23,214 bases of DNA from CALMZN01 sp964540095 (lineage in GTDB: Bacteria; Patescibacteriota; Patescibacteriia; UBA1558; GWA2-36-10): assembly GCA_964540095.1 (NCBI GenBank), contig CAZILH010000015.1:1-23214 (forward strand), in the 5' to 3' direction. Position numbers and translations under genes: made by a program. Shown piece after piece: positions 1-6,953 of this stretch (its first letter is position 1; every line of letters begins with the position of its first letter). Under the pieces are notes generated by a model. That model worked only from the letters and a program-made list of their open reading frames with translations, did no database searches and was not told the DNA's origin.

Positions 1-13
1 GGCGCTTTGCGCC
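1..13 (-). terminator. Possible terminator hairpin downstream of tRNA-Ser
   Basis: A perfect 5-bp GC stem with a 3-nt loop (GGCGC-TTT-GCGCC) lies about 37 nt beyond the tRNA 3' end. It could be the tRNA terminator, but any T-tract would fall outside the window, so it could also be part of a longer repeat. Confidence 0.25.
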
Positions 14-49
14 GAGGCAACATCTTTCAATTTCGCTGAATGTAAAACT

Positions 50-141
50 TGGCGGAGAGGGCGAGATTCGAACTCGCGGACCAGTTTAACCCGGTCAACA
101 ACTTAGCAGGTTGCTGCTTTAAGCCACTCAGCCACCTCTCC
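50..141 (-). tRNA. tRNA-Ser (anticodon GCU), CCA encoded
   Basis: Read on the minus strand, the 7-bp acceptor stem GGAGAGG (135-141) pairs with CCTCTCC (54-60). It is followed by discriminator G and an encoded CCA (50-52). The T arm is GCGAG-TTCGAAT-CTCGC. The anticodon stem GCAAC/GTTGT carries the loop CTGCTAA, giving anticodon GCU, which reads AGU/AGC serine codons. The long variable arm (GACCGG...CTGGTC) is the class II feature expected of tRNA-Ser. The molecule is 92 nt including CCA. Confidence 0.96.
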
Positions 142-161
142 GAGATTAGAAATCAGCTTAT

Positions 162-190
162 ATAATAATATATTTTGTTGATTTTGGCAA
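162..190 (-). promoter_or_regulatory. Sigma70-type promoter for tRNA-Ser
   Basis: On the minus strand, TTGCCA (185-190) and TATTAT (162-167) are separated by exactly 17 nt. The predicted start lies near 155, about 14 nt before the mature tRNA 5' end. The -35 has two mismatches and the -10 one mismatch to consensus. Confidence 0.55.
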
Positions 191-239
191 GGGTGGTGCT
201 ACTCAAAATAAACGAGCTATTTTTTGTTTACAAGCCAGA

Positions 240-268
240 TTGACAGCTCTTTTTTCACATGGTATATT
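240..268 (+). promoter_or_regulatory. Near-consensus sigma70 promoter for the DUF218 gene
   Basis: A perfect -35 TTGACA (240-245) is followed after 17 nt by TATATT (263-268), one mismatch from TATAAT. Transcription would start near 275, leaving a leader of about 50 nt. It is the best consensus promoter in the window and is divergent from the tRNA promoter. Confidence 0.7.
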
Positions 269-310
269 AATTCGTCATCAATCAGAACCTACCAAAATCA
301 CGCTTCCTAT

Positions 311-318
311 GAGAGGGG
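311..318 (+). promoter_or_regulatory. Shine-Dalgarno site of the DUF218 gene
   Basis: The purine tract GAGAGGGG ends 6 nt before the ATG at 325. It is the only convincing Shine-Dalgarno sequence before any gene in this window, and it supports this start codon. Confidence 0.55.
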
Positions 319-324
319 CAAATA

Positions 325-846
325 ATGCTTGAAGAGACCTGTCTGCTCGTGCCTATGGCCTGCGATCTAACTGATCAGGGCCGTAAACTTGGACCCGAGT
401 CCGAGTGGTGTCTGGTCAAGGCCTATGGTGTATATATCAGAAAACGCACTATGGGCCAGAATGTCCTGTTCATCTCTGGCGCTGGTATGGCCCCCAGGAC
501 AATTTTTCCTGGACAGACCATGGCTATGTTCTTCCTGCAACAGCAATATCTAAGTCAACAGGGAGTGCCCGACAACTGTTTGCATTCCCCTATCAAGCCC
601 CGCTGGGGTAGCCGAGCCGAGATGGAAGAAGCCATGCTCCATGCCAAAACCATCAAGGGAGAAATCGAAATCATCTTCGTCTCCAGCTGGTACCATATCC
701 CCCGCTTGCGTTTGTTGCTCTGGCAATATCGTCGAAAAGGCGTATTGCCAAAAGCCACGATCAGGTTTGTGGCTAGCCGAGGGCGCTTCATCAACGCTCT
801 CAAGGAACCTCCTAAGCTGTTGGCACAGTTCTTTTGGCTAGCGTGA
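325..846 (+). CDS. YdcF/SanA-like (DUF218) family protein
   Basis: This 173-residue protein shows the pattern of the DUF218 (YdcF/SanA/ElyC) fold: a VLFISGAG strand-turn near residues 47-54, a helix ending in a QQGVP segment near 78-82, an EMEEAMLHAK helix, and a second strand with SSWYHIPR near 121-128, equivalent to the family's TS.YHMPRA motif. Family members are linked to envelope or polysaccharide metabolism, but the exact reaction is usually unknown, and I make no substrate claim. No signal peptide or membrane helix is evident, unlike SanA. The start is supported by a ribosome binding site and an upstream promoter; the gene ends just before a strong terminator, so it is monocistronic. 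Its DNA is visibly GC-richer (many CTG, GCC and CCC codons) than its neighbours, which suggests recent transfer or different selection. Confidence 0.65.
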   Translation: MLEETCLLVPMACDLTDQGRKLGPESEWCLVKAYGVYIRKRTMGQNVLFISGAGMAPRTIFPGQTMAMFFLQQQYLSQQGVPDNCLHSPIKPRWGSRAEMEEAMLHAKTIKGEIEIIFVSSWYHIPRLRLLLWQYRRKGVLPKATIRFVASRGRFINALKEPPKLLAQFFWLA

Positions 847-859
847 GCCCTTTGTGTGT

Positions 860-897
860 GCGGCGGCGATCCGCGTGGATCGCCGCCGCCTTTTTTA
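860..897 (+). terminator. Strong rho-independent terminator after the DUF218 gene
   Basis: A perfect 13-bp GC-rich stem (860-872 with 877-889), with a GCGT loop, is followed directly by TTTTTTATTT. It begins 14 nt after the stop codon and is the strongest intrinsic terminator in the window. Confidence 0.92.
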
Positions 898-907
898 TTT
901 TCCGACT

Positions 908-924
908 AATATGTTATAATATAG
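908..924 (+). promoter_or_regulatory. Extended -10 promoter for the 940 gene
   Basis: TATAAT (915-920) is preceded by TGT (912-914), making a TGnTATAAT extended -10, and no -35 is visible. The start would be near 927, only about 13 nt before the ATG, with no Shine-Dalgarno sequence. The 17-mer AATATGTTATAATATAG here recurs exactly, on the minus strand, before the secretion operon at 12390-12406. Confidence 0.65.
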
Positions 925-939
925 GCATAACCTAAAAAT

Positions 940-1527
940 ATGGCTAATGAAAAGAAAAAATCAACAGAAACTAGGGAGCAAAACGGCAATTATGTCGATT
1001 ATGGACAAATTTTGGCTTCCTGGCAGTTTCCTGAACACGTAAAACACGAACATGGCTTAAAATGGTATGTTTTCTTTTTTCTAATACTAGCGGCCATTAT
1101 TTTGGTTTCAATTGTTGGATTAGACATTACTTTTTTTAGAATCGCCGGCGGACCATTTGCCTTGACTATTGATAAGGGTAATTATTTGTTTGTGATTTTG
1201 ATTGTTTTGTTCCTAATATTATATTTTTACTATGAACGCAAAGAAATAGAAAGTGTCAGTATATTTTTGACTGAAGATGGCGTGGTCATCAATAACAAAT
1301 TGATTGAATACAATTCTTTGGATCATTTCTACCTTGTCTACTACCCACCCAAAATACAAAACCTATACTTACAGCCCAAAAATATACTGCGACCAGTGAT
1401 TGTTGTGCCTCTGGAAAATGAAAATCCCATTGAAATCAGAGAAATTTTACTGCGCTACCTCGAAGAAAATCTAGAAAAGGAAGAGATGCCAGCCAGCGAG
1501 TCCTTATCAAAAGTTTTAAAATTATAA
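940..1527 (+). CDS. Two-helix membrane protein of unknown function
   Basis: This is a 195-residue protein. A polar N-terminus includes the segment LASWQFPEHVKHEHGLKWY (about residues 25-43), a W...PE......WY layout I associate with hypothetical membrane proteins of candidate-phyla bacteria. Two transmembrane helices follow at about 43-62 and 82-99. A soluble C-terminal half has alternating strands (VSIFLTEDGVVINNKLIEYNSLDHFYLVY) and a terminal amphipathic helix, resembling the bacterial PH-like domain arrangement. I infer a membrane-associated scaffold but assign no function. The start is the first ATG after the extended -10 promoter and has essentially no leader. A hairpin follows the stop and separates it from recG. 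Confidence 0.7.
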   Translation: MANEKKKSTETREQNGNYVDYGQILASWQFPEHVKHEHGLKWYVFFFLILAAIILVSIVGLDITFFRIAGGPFALTIDKGNYLFVILIVLFLILYFYYERKEIESVSIFLTEDGVVINNKLIEYNSLDHFYLVYYPPKIQNLYLQPKNILRPVIVVPLENENPIEIREILLRYLEENLEKEEMPASESLSKVLKL

Positions 1528-1548
1528 TTACTAATACACCCTTCTAAC

Positions 1549-1577
1549 AATAAGCTGAACCTCACGTTCAGCTTATT
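1549..1577 (+). terminator. Hairpin between the 940 gene and recG
   Basis: A perfect 12-bp stem (1549-1560 with 1566-1577) has the loop CTCAC. Its 3' arm ends in CTTATT but no long U-tract follows. It could be a weak or bidirectional terminator for the upstream gene, or a leader element 9 nt before the recG ATG. Confidence 0.5.
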
Positions 1578-1586
1578 TGGCCTAAT

Positions 1587-3662
1587 ATGGCAAAAAATTT
1601 TTTTTATCACACTCCTCTCTCTGAATTGCACGCTATCACTAATAGTTTGCAACGAGATTTTAATAAACTGGAAATAAAAACTGTCGGCGATCTGCTGTGG
1701 TATTTTCCTTTTAGATACGATGACTTGAGTGAAGTAAAAAAAATTAGCGAGCTGACTGACAATGAACTGACTACTATCAAAGTAACTGTTTTAAAAATAC
1801 GCTCTTTTCGCTCCTGGAAAAGAAAAATAATGATTACCGAAGTCATGGTTACTGATAACGATGCGCAACTGACAGCCACTTGGTTTAACCAAAAATTTGT
1901 CAGCCAAATATTAAAAATCGGCGATGAAATTTTTTTGAACGGCAAATTGCAAATGAAAGGCAACAAATATTTGATGTCCAACCCCAGCTATGAAAAAGTC
2001 AAAGACCGCCCACTGCACAGCGCCCGCTTGGTACCCAACTATCATCTCAGTGGAAAAATAACCCAAAAACAATTGCGTTTTGTGACTGATAAAGCCCTAA
2101 AAATCGCCCCTAGCGTCGAAGACCCCTTTCCAGTGGAAATATTAAACAAAGAAAAATACCCCTGGTTGTTTGAAGCTCTAGAACAAATTCATTTTCCCAG
2201 TGATTTGGCCAACTTAGAAAAAGCCATTCAAAGATTAAAATTTCAAGAACTATTTTATTTACAACTCAAATATCAACTAGCTAAAAAAGACTATCAAAAC
2301 AACCCTACTTATCAAATACCAACTGATAAAATATTTTTAAATAAAATAATCAAAAACTTGCCCTTTCAACTAACCACTGATCAGCTAGAATCCTTAGACG
2401 AAGTATTGAGCGATATCAATAAGGTCCAGCCAATGAATCGATTATTAGAGGGCGATGTTGGCTCGGGCAAAACAGTAGTGGCTCTACTATCTGCTTTTAG
2501 CGTCATAAAAAACGGCCAGCAAGTGGCTTTTATGGCGCCAACTGAAATATTGGCTCGCCAGCACTATCTAAATGCTCTGAAATTATGGCCAAAAGCTTTG
2601 GCCGAAAATACCGCCCTACTAAGCAATAGCCAGCAATTAATTGGCTTGGAAGAAAAATCAACCAAGCAAAATATTTCTAAATTATTAGCCAGCGGTAAAA
2701 TAAAATTAGTTTTTGGCACTCACAGTTTGATTCAGGATAAAATTTCTTTTCGAGATTTGGCGCTGGTGATTATCGATGAACAGCACCGTTTTGGCGTCAA
2801 GCAAAGACAGGCCTTGAAAACAAAAAATAACAACAATTTTGTACCGCATCTTTTATCCATGACCGCCACGCCCATTCCCCGCACTCTGTCACTCACCCTC
2901 TATGGTGATCTAGACATTTCATTGATCAAAAGCAAACCCCTTGGTAGGCAAGCAGTAAAAACTTTTCTGGTGCCAGAAAAAAAACGTCTGGCGGCTTATG
3001 ATTTTATCCGCGAAAAAATAAAGACCGGCCAACAAGCTTTTATTATCTGCCCGCTAATAGACGAGAGTGATAAATTGGGAGCCAAATCTGTGCTTAAGGA
3101 ATATGAAAAAATAAAAAATGAAATTTTTCCAGATCTAAATATTGCCATGCTCCACGGTCAGATGCCAGCCGAAGAAAAAAATTCTATCATGGCTGATTTC
3201 AAAGCCAAAAAAAGTTCAATATTAGTAGCCACCTCTGTCATTGAAGTCGGAGTGGACATACCGGGCGCGACTTTGATGATCATTGAAAGCGCGGAAAGAT
3301 TCGGGCTGTCACAATTGCACCAATTTCGGGGAAGAGTTGGTCGTAATGATTTGGAAAGTTTTTGCCTGCTTTTTACTAGCGACCCCCTAAAATCTGCCAC
3401 CAAACGGCTCCAAATTTTAGCTAAAGAGAATGATGGCTTCAAGTTAGCGGAGCTGGATCTAGAGCTTAGGGGCAGTGGCTCAATATTTGGTACCAAACAA
3501 ACCGGCTTAATGCCTCTAAAAATCGCCACTCTTACTGACACTGTCTTATTAAAAAAAGCCCAAGAATGGGCTCGGAAAATAATAGCTAATAAAAAATATC
3601 GCTCACAAGCTCAAGTTGTTAAATTACTAGAGGATCTAAAAACTGAAATGCATTTGGAGTAG
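1587..3662 (+). CDS. recG: ATP-dependent DNA helicase RecG
   Basis: RecG is a superfamily 2 helicase that remodels stalled replication forks and branched recombination intermediates in the cytoplasm. The 691-residue length is normal. An N-terminal wedge/OB-fold domain spans about 60-145. Then come Walker A GDVGSGKT (289-296), the motif II box DEQH followed by RFGVKQR (about 397-407), motif III TATPIPRT (about 426-433), HGQMP (about 523), and the motif V/VI region ending in QFRGRVGR (about 579-586) with the preceding GVDIP. The C-terminal RecG accessory domain is present (ELDLELRGSGSIFGTKQTG). No Shine-Dalgarno sequence is visible; the ATG is the first in frame. The stop codon is separated by a single base from the stop of the convergent gene. 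Confidence 0.97.
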   Translation: MAKNFFYHTPLSELHAITNSLQRDFNKLEIKTVGDLLWYFPFRYDDLSEVKKISELTDNELTTIKVTVLKIRSFRSWKRKIMITEVMVTDNDAQLTATWFNQKFVSQILKIGDEIFLNGKLQMKGNKYLMSNPSYEKVKDRPLHSARLVPNYHLSGKITQKQLRFVTDKALKIAPSVEDPFPVEILNKEKYPWLFEALEQIHFPSDLANLEKAIQRLKFQELFYLQLKYQLAKKDYQNNPTYQIPTDKIFLNKIIKNLPFQLTTDQLESLDEVLSDINKVQPMNRLLEGDVGSGKTVVALLSAFSVIKNGQQVAFMAPTEILARQHYLNALKLWPKALAENTALLSNSQQLIGLEEKSTKQNISKLLASGKIKLVFGTHSLIQDKISFRDLALVIIDEQHRFGVKQRQALKTKNNNNFVPHLLSMTATPIPRTLSLTLYGDLDISLIKSKPLGRQAVKTFLVPEKKRLAAYDFIREKIKTGQQAFIICPLIDESDKLGAKSVLKEYEKIKNEIFPDLNIAMLHGQMPAEEKNSIMADFKAKKSSILVATSVIEVGVDIPGATLMIIESAERFGLSQLHQFRGRVGRNDLESFCLLFTSDPLKSATKRLQILAKENDGFKLAELDLELRGSGSIFGTKQTGLMPLKIATLTDTVLLKKAQEWARKIIANKKYRSQAQVVKLLEDLKTEMHLE

Positions 3663-3663
3663 A

Positions 3664-4593
3664 CTAATCATCTCCGCAACGACTAGCGTCTATGCCCCAC
3701 TCACCTCCTACTGGCGCACACTTATCAGCGCGATAAGGTATGTCCTCGCAACACCAGGTTCTAGAATCTGGATTATTTGCAATTTGGCAATCACTGTTGG
3801 TGGAACATGTTTTCGTTCTTAAATCTGAACAAATTGTGTTCCAATAACAAACCTCAGCTAACGGGGAGGTGCCATTTTTAAAATTCTTACCATAGCAGGC
3901 ATTAGCTTGACAATTTGGCTCATCCAAAGCATCCATAAAATATCTAATCCCTTCATAACCACTTGAGGAATAAGTCCTTTCTGATGAAATAGGAAACTCT
4001 AACTGCAGACAATCTATGACCGTGCTTGGTACTGTAGCAGCTACTGCTGTTGTATCCAAACATTTACCAGTAGCTTCGGGATCACTAACTATCTGCGCTG
4101 GAGTAGCTGCTACCCAAATACAACTAGGCGCTGGGCAAGATTTTTCTAAGGTAAATAACGAGCAAGTGAGTTTCGGCAAGTCCCTGTCCAGTGGTTCAAA
4201 AGATACTAAGCGCTGACTAATCAACGACAACAATATATAGCCCCCAAACAAAAGTGCCAAACCAATCAACGTGCCATTGATCTTGTCTCGGGCACTAGAT
4301 ATCTTGGAAGAATTACCACCAGCTAGTAGCCACTCCCAGCCAGCATAGACCAACATAAACATAGCCACCACGCCAGCAAACATACCGCCATAGCGATAAA
4401 TAGCTACAATATATTTAGCCAAAGATGAACCATCAACAGGAAATGACTCTCCGGCTGTATAAAGCCCAGGAATAGTCATGGATGGTATAAAACTTAATGG
4501 CGTAGTGTTTTCCTTATCAGCGGCCACTACAATATTAGCCAAAGAAAAACCAAGAGAAAAAATTAATAATAAAATTATTTTTTTATACTTCAT
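3664..4593 (-). CDS. VirB2-like pilin-domain protein with Cys-rich C-terminus
   Basis: The protein has 309 residues from the ATG at 4593, which opens a typical signal peptide (MKYKKIILLLIFSLGFSLA). An upstream ATG at 4629 would overlap the previous gene and prefix the signal with non-signal sequence, so I rejected it. After a short Ser/Pro-rich stretch comes a two-helix module (about residues 58-125) resembling the TrbC/VirB2 pilins of T4SS-like clusters. It has the GWEWLLAGGN turn and ARDKINGTLIGLALLFGGYILLS second helix. It is identical over 66 residues to the neighbouring gene's module. The rest carries 15 cysteines, with CSTNSDC and WCCED motifs, and has no recognised fold; it is probably disulfide-bonded outside the membrane. 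It is the last gene of the operon, 11 nt downstream of its paralogue. Whether it polymerises is unknown. Confidence 0.75.
   Translation of the reverse strand: MKYKKIILLLIFSLGFSLANIVVAADKENTTPLSFIPSMTIPGLYTAGESFPVDGSSLAKYIVAIYRYGGMFAGVVAMFMLVYAGWEWLLAGGNSSKISSARDKINGTLIGLALLFGGYILLSLISQRLVSFEPLDRDLPKLTCSLFTLEKSCPAPSCIWVAATPAQIVSDPEATGKCLDTTAVAATVPSTVIDCLQLEFPISSERTYSSSGYEGIRYFMDALDEPNCQANACYGKNFKNGTSPLAEVCYWNTICSDLRTKTCSTNSDCQIANNPDSRTWCCEDIPYRADKCAPVGGEWGIDASRCGDD
4232..4407. repeat. Near-identical repeat copy A (pilin module)
   Basis: This copy matches 5314-5489 at 171 of 176 bases. The first 89 bp are identical. The five mismatches are at 4321, 4324, 4376, 4393 and 4405 and are all synonymous. 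Similarity falls sharply outside these limits. Confidence 0.93.
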
Positions 4594-4604
4594 GAAAAAT
4601 TTTA

Positions 4605-5645
4605 TTATTTCAATTGAAAATGCCACCACTCACTATCTAGATCACTAAAACCAGCACCAGTCATAATTGTATTCAATCTATCTTCGGCCGCATACAAACC
4701 AGGCACTGTTCCACAAATACTTGGTCTATCAGCTGATGTACAGCTATATGCCCCACTTATATAACCACAGGTATTCACTCCTCCGGAAATAACTAAACAA
4801 ATATCAACAGCCGTGCCAGTCTGATGGGGTGCGTCACATCCTGGCTCAGCCGCCTCATTACATTTACCGCATTCAATGGGACAATAACCTTGATTTAATT
4901 TAGTTTGGTAGCAAGAAAACAAAAAGTTTTGCAAAATTGTCGTGCGATAGGCGCTAGTTATGACCAAGCTCTCACCTGGCAACAATGATGCCCGTGCCTG
5001 TGTCAGTGCGGCAATTGTTGGACCAGTCAACCTGGGATCAGTGCAAGCACTACTGATAGTAATACCCGGAATATTAATGGCCTTAACCAAATTGTCTGAA
5101 GGACAACCATTTGATATCAGCGACAAAACATCACTGCAGCGGCCTAAAACTGCCGGATCTTTTGCTAGATCTTCAGCTGTAGCCTTTGTCCAGACACATC
5201 TAGCTTTAGTACACTCCTCTTCTTTATTAAAAGCCATACAAATTGCTTTTACATCTGGTAAATCCGTGTTTAATGGTTTAAATTTTACTAAATTCTCACT
5301 AATCAAAGAAAGTAATATATAGCCCCCAAACAAAAGTGCCAAACCAATCAACGTGCCATTGATCTTGTCTCGGGCACTAGATATCTTGGAAGAATTACCA
5401 CCGGCCAGTAGCCACTCCCAGCCAGCATAGACCAACATAAACATAGCTACCACGCCAGCAAACATACCGCCATAACGATAAATAGCCACGATGTACTCCG
5501 CCAAGCTGGAGCCAGTAATTGTTGTTGTGGCTGTAAATTGGCTACCAGGTATATTGATGCTAGGTTTGAATTCTATGGCCATCACCAAAAGCGGCAAAAA
5601 TATTGCTGTTATAAAATAAAAAGATATTAAAAACTTTTTTAGCAT
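4605..5645 (-). CDS. VirB2-like pilin module fused to M15 D,D-peptidase
   Basis: The 346-residue protein starts with a signal peptide (about 1-23). The two-helix pilin-like module follows (about 48-116, TrbC/VirB2 type) and then a Cys-bearing linker. The C-terminal domain (about 215-346) has the signature of M15 zinc peptidases (VanY/DacA-type D-alanyl-D-alanine carboxypeptidases): SAYRT (231-235), PHQTGTAVD with zinc ligands H274 and D281, and EWWHF with E339 and ligand H342. All catalytic positions appear intact, so cleavage of peptidoglycan stem peptides is predicted, outside the membrane. There are 15 cysteines after the membrane module. The ATG overlaps the preceding stop by one base (TAATG), implying translational coupling. 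T4SS normally uses a separate lytic enzyme (VirB1); here the wall-cutting activity seems built into a pilin-like subunit. The fusion reads straight from sequence; its role is inference. Confidence 0.85.
   Translation of the reverse strand: MLKKFLISFYFITAIFLPLLVMAIEFKPSINIPGSQFTATTTITGSSLAEYIVAIYRYGGMFAGVVAMFMLVYAGWEWLLAGGNSSKISSARDKINGTLIGLALLFGGYILLSLISENLVKFKPLNTDLPDVKAICMAFNKEEECTKARCVWTKATAEDLAKDPAVLGRCSDVLSLISNGCPSDNLVKAINIPGITISSACTDPRLTGPTIAALTQARASLLPGESLVITSAYRTTILQNFLFSCYQTKLNQGYCPIECGKCNEAAEPGCDAPHQTGTAVDICLVISGGVNTCGYISGAYSCTSADRPSICGTVPGLYAAEDRLNTIMTGAGFSDLDSEWWHFQLK
5314..5489. repeat. Near-identical repeat copy B (pilin module)
   Basis: This is the partner of 4232-4407, in the same orientation at an offset of 1082 bp. 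It encodes the same 66 residues of the membrane module and indicates a recent duplication or gene conversion. Confidence 0.93.
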
Positions 5646-6880
5646 TATTTCAATCTTATGCTTTGTAATGTCCCGCTATTTCTATCCATAAAATACAAGA
5701 TACTGCCATCAGCCGAAACTGACAAATTATAGGCCGAATAGGCGCCTTCTGAACCAACTGGACTAGCTAGCAGTGTCTTGACACCAGAATTCAAATCTAC
5801 GCGATAAAAATTGTCTGGATACTGATAAGATATTTCTGGATAAATACCCGCTCCACGAGGCAGACCTTGGGGCACGGCGCAAAACATAGTTGATTCGTCA
5901 GTATAGGTGCATTTATCCGGCCAAGTATTGATACTGAGTGATACTTTGAGGTCACCCATTTCTCCGGTCTTACCACTAGTCACCCACAAATTGGGCAGAT
6001 AATCGGTTTGAGTATTGTACACGCTATAAACCAAGGAATTGCCACTAGGCGACCACTTGGAAACAAAACCAGAACCAGCCACCTCAAAGGCCTGGAGACT
6101 TTCGCCATTCAAGCCAATGGGATACACCATTTGTCGCAAATTATCAATGCTTTTTTGATGCAAAGCCGCGATTTGATTATCTGGCGAAAAAGCTATTTGC
6201 GTACTGTATGACTTGTCGCCGAGCTTTTCTATCAAAGCCAGGCCAGAGCCATCATCTTTGGCTGATATAATCCAATTATTATCCGAATCATTCTGACTAG
6301 CATCGCTAAACCATTTGGCGGTTATAGCATCGCCCTGCTTGTTAAAAGAAAATTCTTCCATTTCTTTGGGCAGGGTCACTTGTTTTTCTTGTTTAAAATT
6401 ATACAAAACATTAGCACCATCTGGGTATTCGATAATCGCTTTTTCTCCACTATTACTCCAAGTGACACCCGACACACCATAAAATAACTTGTCGCTCAAA
6501 AGCTCTATTTGACCATTAGCGTTTATCTTAAAAAATTGCTGTTTGGTCTGATCGTAAAAATTGATACCACTAGTGCTTTTGACCAGGCCAACTACTGGAT
6601 CAGCCACAACTTTGTTAACCTCGGTCAGTCCGCCGTTAGCTACTTTGGAAACTTTACTATTATCAAATTGCTGCCCCGGCAAAGTCGGTATAGTACTGCC
6701 ATTGCTATTAGAAAATTGGGGCGTGCCAGTAGCGATATTTGGTAGATTACCGCCACCAATATTATTGTTGCCCGGAGTAAGTGGTGTGGCCGATCGAAAA
6801 AATACCCAGTAAAGGGCAAAACCCAAACCCAAAACCACTAGCACAAACAGAGTCACAATCAATATTTTTTTTGAATTCAT
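5645..6880 (-). CDS. Membrane-anchored beta-propeller-like protein
   Basis: This 411-residue protein begins with a short basic segment and one transmembrane helix (about 5-28), likely an uncleaved anchor. A low-complexity Gly/Asn/Thr/Pro linker follows (about 33-70). The remainder shows repeated strands of the TolB/WD40-like type: VTWSNSGEKAIIEY, IAFSPDNQIAALHQ, SKWSPSGNSLVYSV and LSVSADGSILYFMD. Each has the W/FSP.G..I pattern of propeller blades, with about five to six recognisable. The domain should lie outside the cytoplasmic membrane. It sits between a membrane protein and the M15-pilin gene in the T4SS-like operon, so it is likely a structural or recognition part of the apparatus. No catalytic motif is seen. 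The next gene overlaps its stop by one base. Confidence 0.72.
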   Translation of the reverse strand: MNSKKILIVTLFVLVVLGLGFALYWVFFRSATPLTPGNNNIGGGNLPNIATGTPQFSNSNGSTIPTLPGQQFDNSKVSKVANGGLTEVNKVVADPVVGLVKSTSGINFYDQTKQQFFKINANGQIELLSDKLFYGVSGVTWSNSGEKAIIEYPDGANVLYNFKQEKQVTLPKEMEEFSFNKQGDAITAKWFSDASQNDSDNNWIISAKDDGSGLALIEKLGDKSYSTQIAFSPDNQIAALHQKSIDNLRQMVYPIGLNGESLQAFEVAGSGFVSKWSPSGNSLVYSVYNTQTDYLPNLWVTSGKTGEMGDLKVSLSINTWPDKCTYTDESTMFCAVPQGLPRGAGIYPEISYQYPDNFYRVDLNSGVKTLLASPVGSEGAYSAYNLSVSADGSILYFMDRNSGTLQSIRLK

Positions 6881-6953
6881 CGGGTTAAAAATTTATATAA
6901 TTAAATCTTTAATAACTAAAGTAAAATTTTGCTAAATAAATATAATAATTTTT

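Noticed and set aside
50..325. tRNA-Ser as an integration (att) site for the DUF218 gene
   Set aside because: The gene lies beyond the tRNA 5' end, while integration normally uses the 3' end; no second copy of the tRNA 3' segment is seen.
1523..1528. TATAAT as a recG promoter
   Set aside because: No acceptable -35 lies 16-18 nt upstream and no TG extension is present; it overlaps the stop codon of the preceding gene by chance in AT-rich DNA.
4594..4629. Upstream ATG extending the Cys-rich pilin gene by 12 residues
   Set aside because: It overlaps the preceding gene's stop and places extra sequence before a textbook signal peptide; the ATG at 4593 fits better.
6881..6953. Possible internal promoter in the AT-rich gap before the propeller gene
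   Set aside because: Several weak TA-rich hexamers occur, but no pair with consensus spacing stands out.
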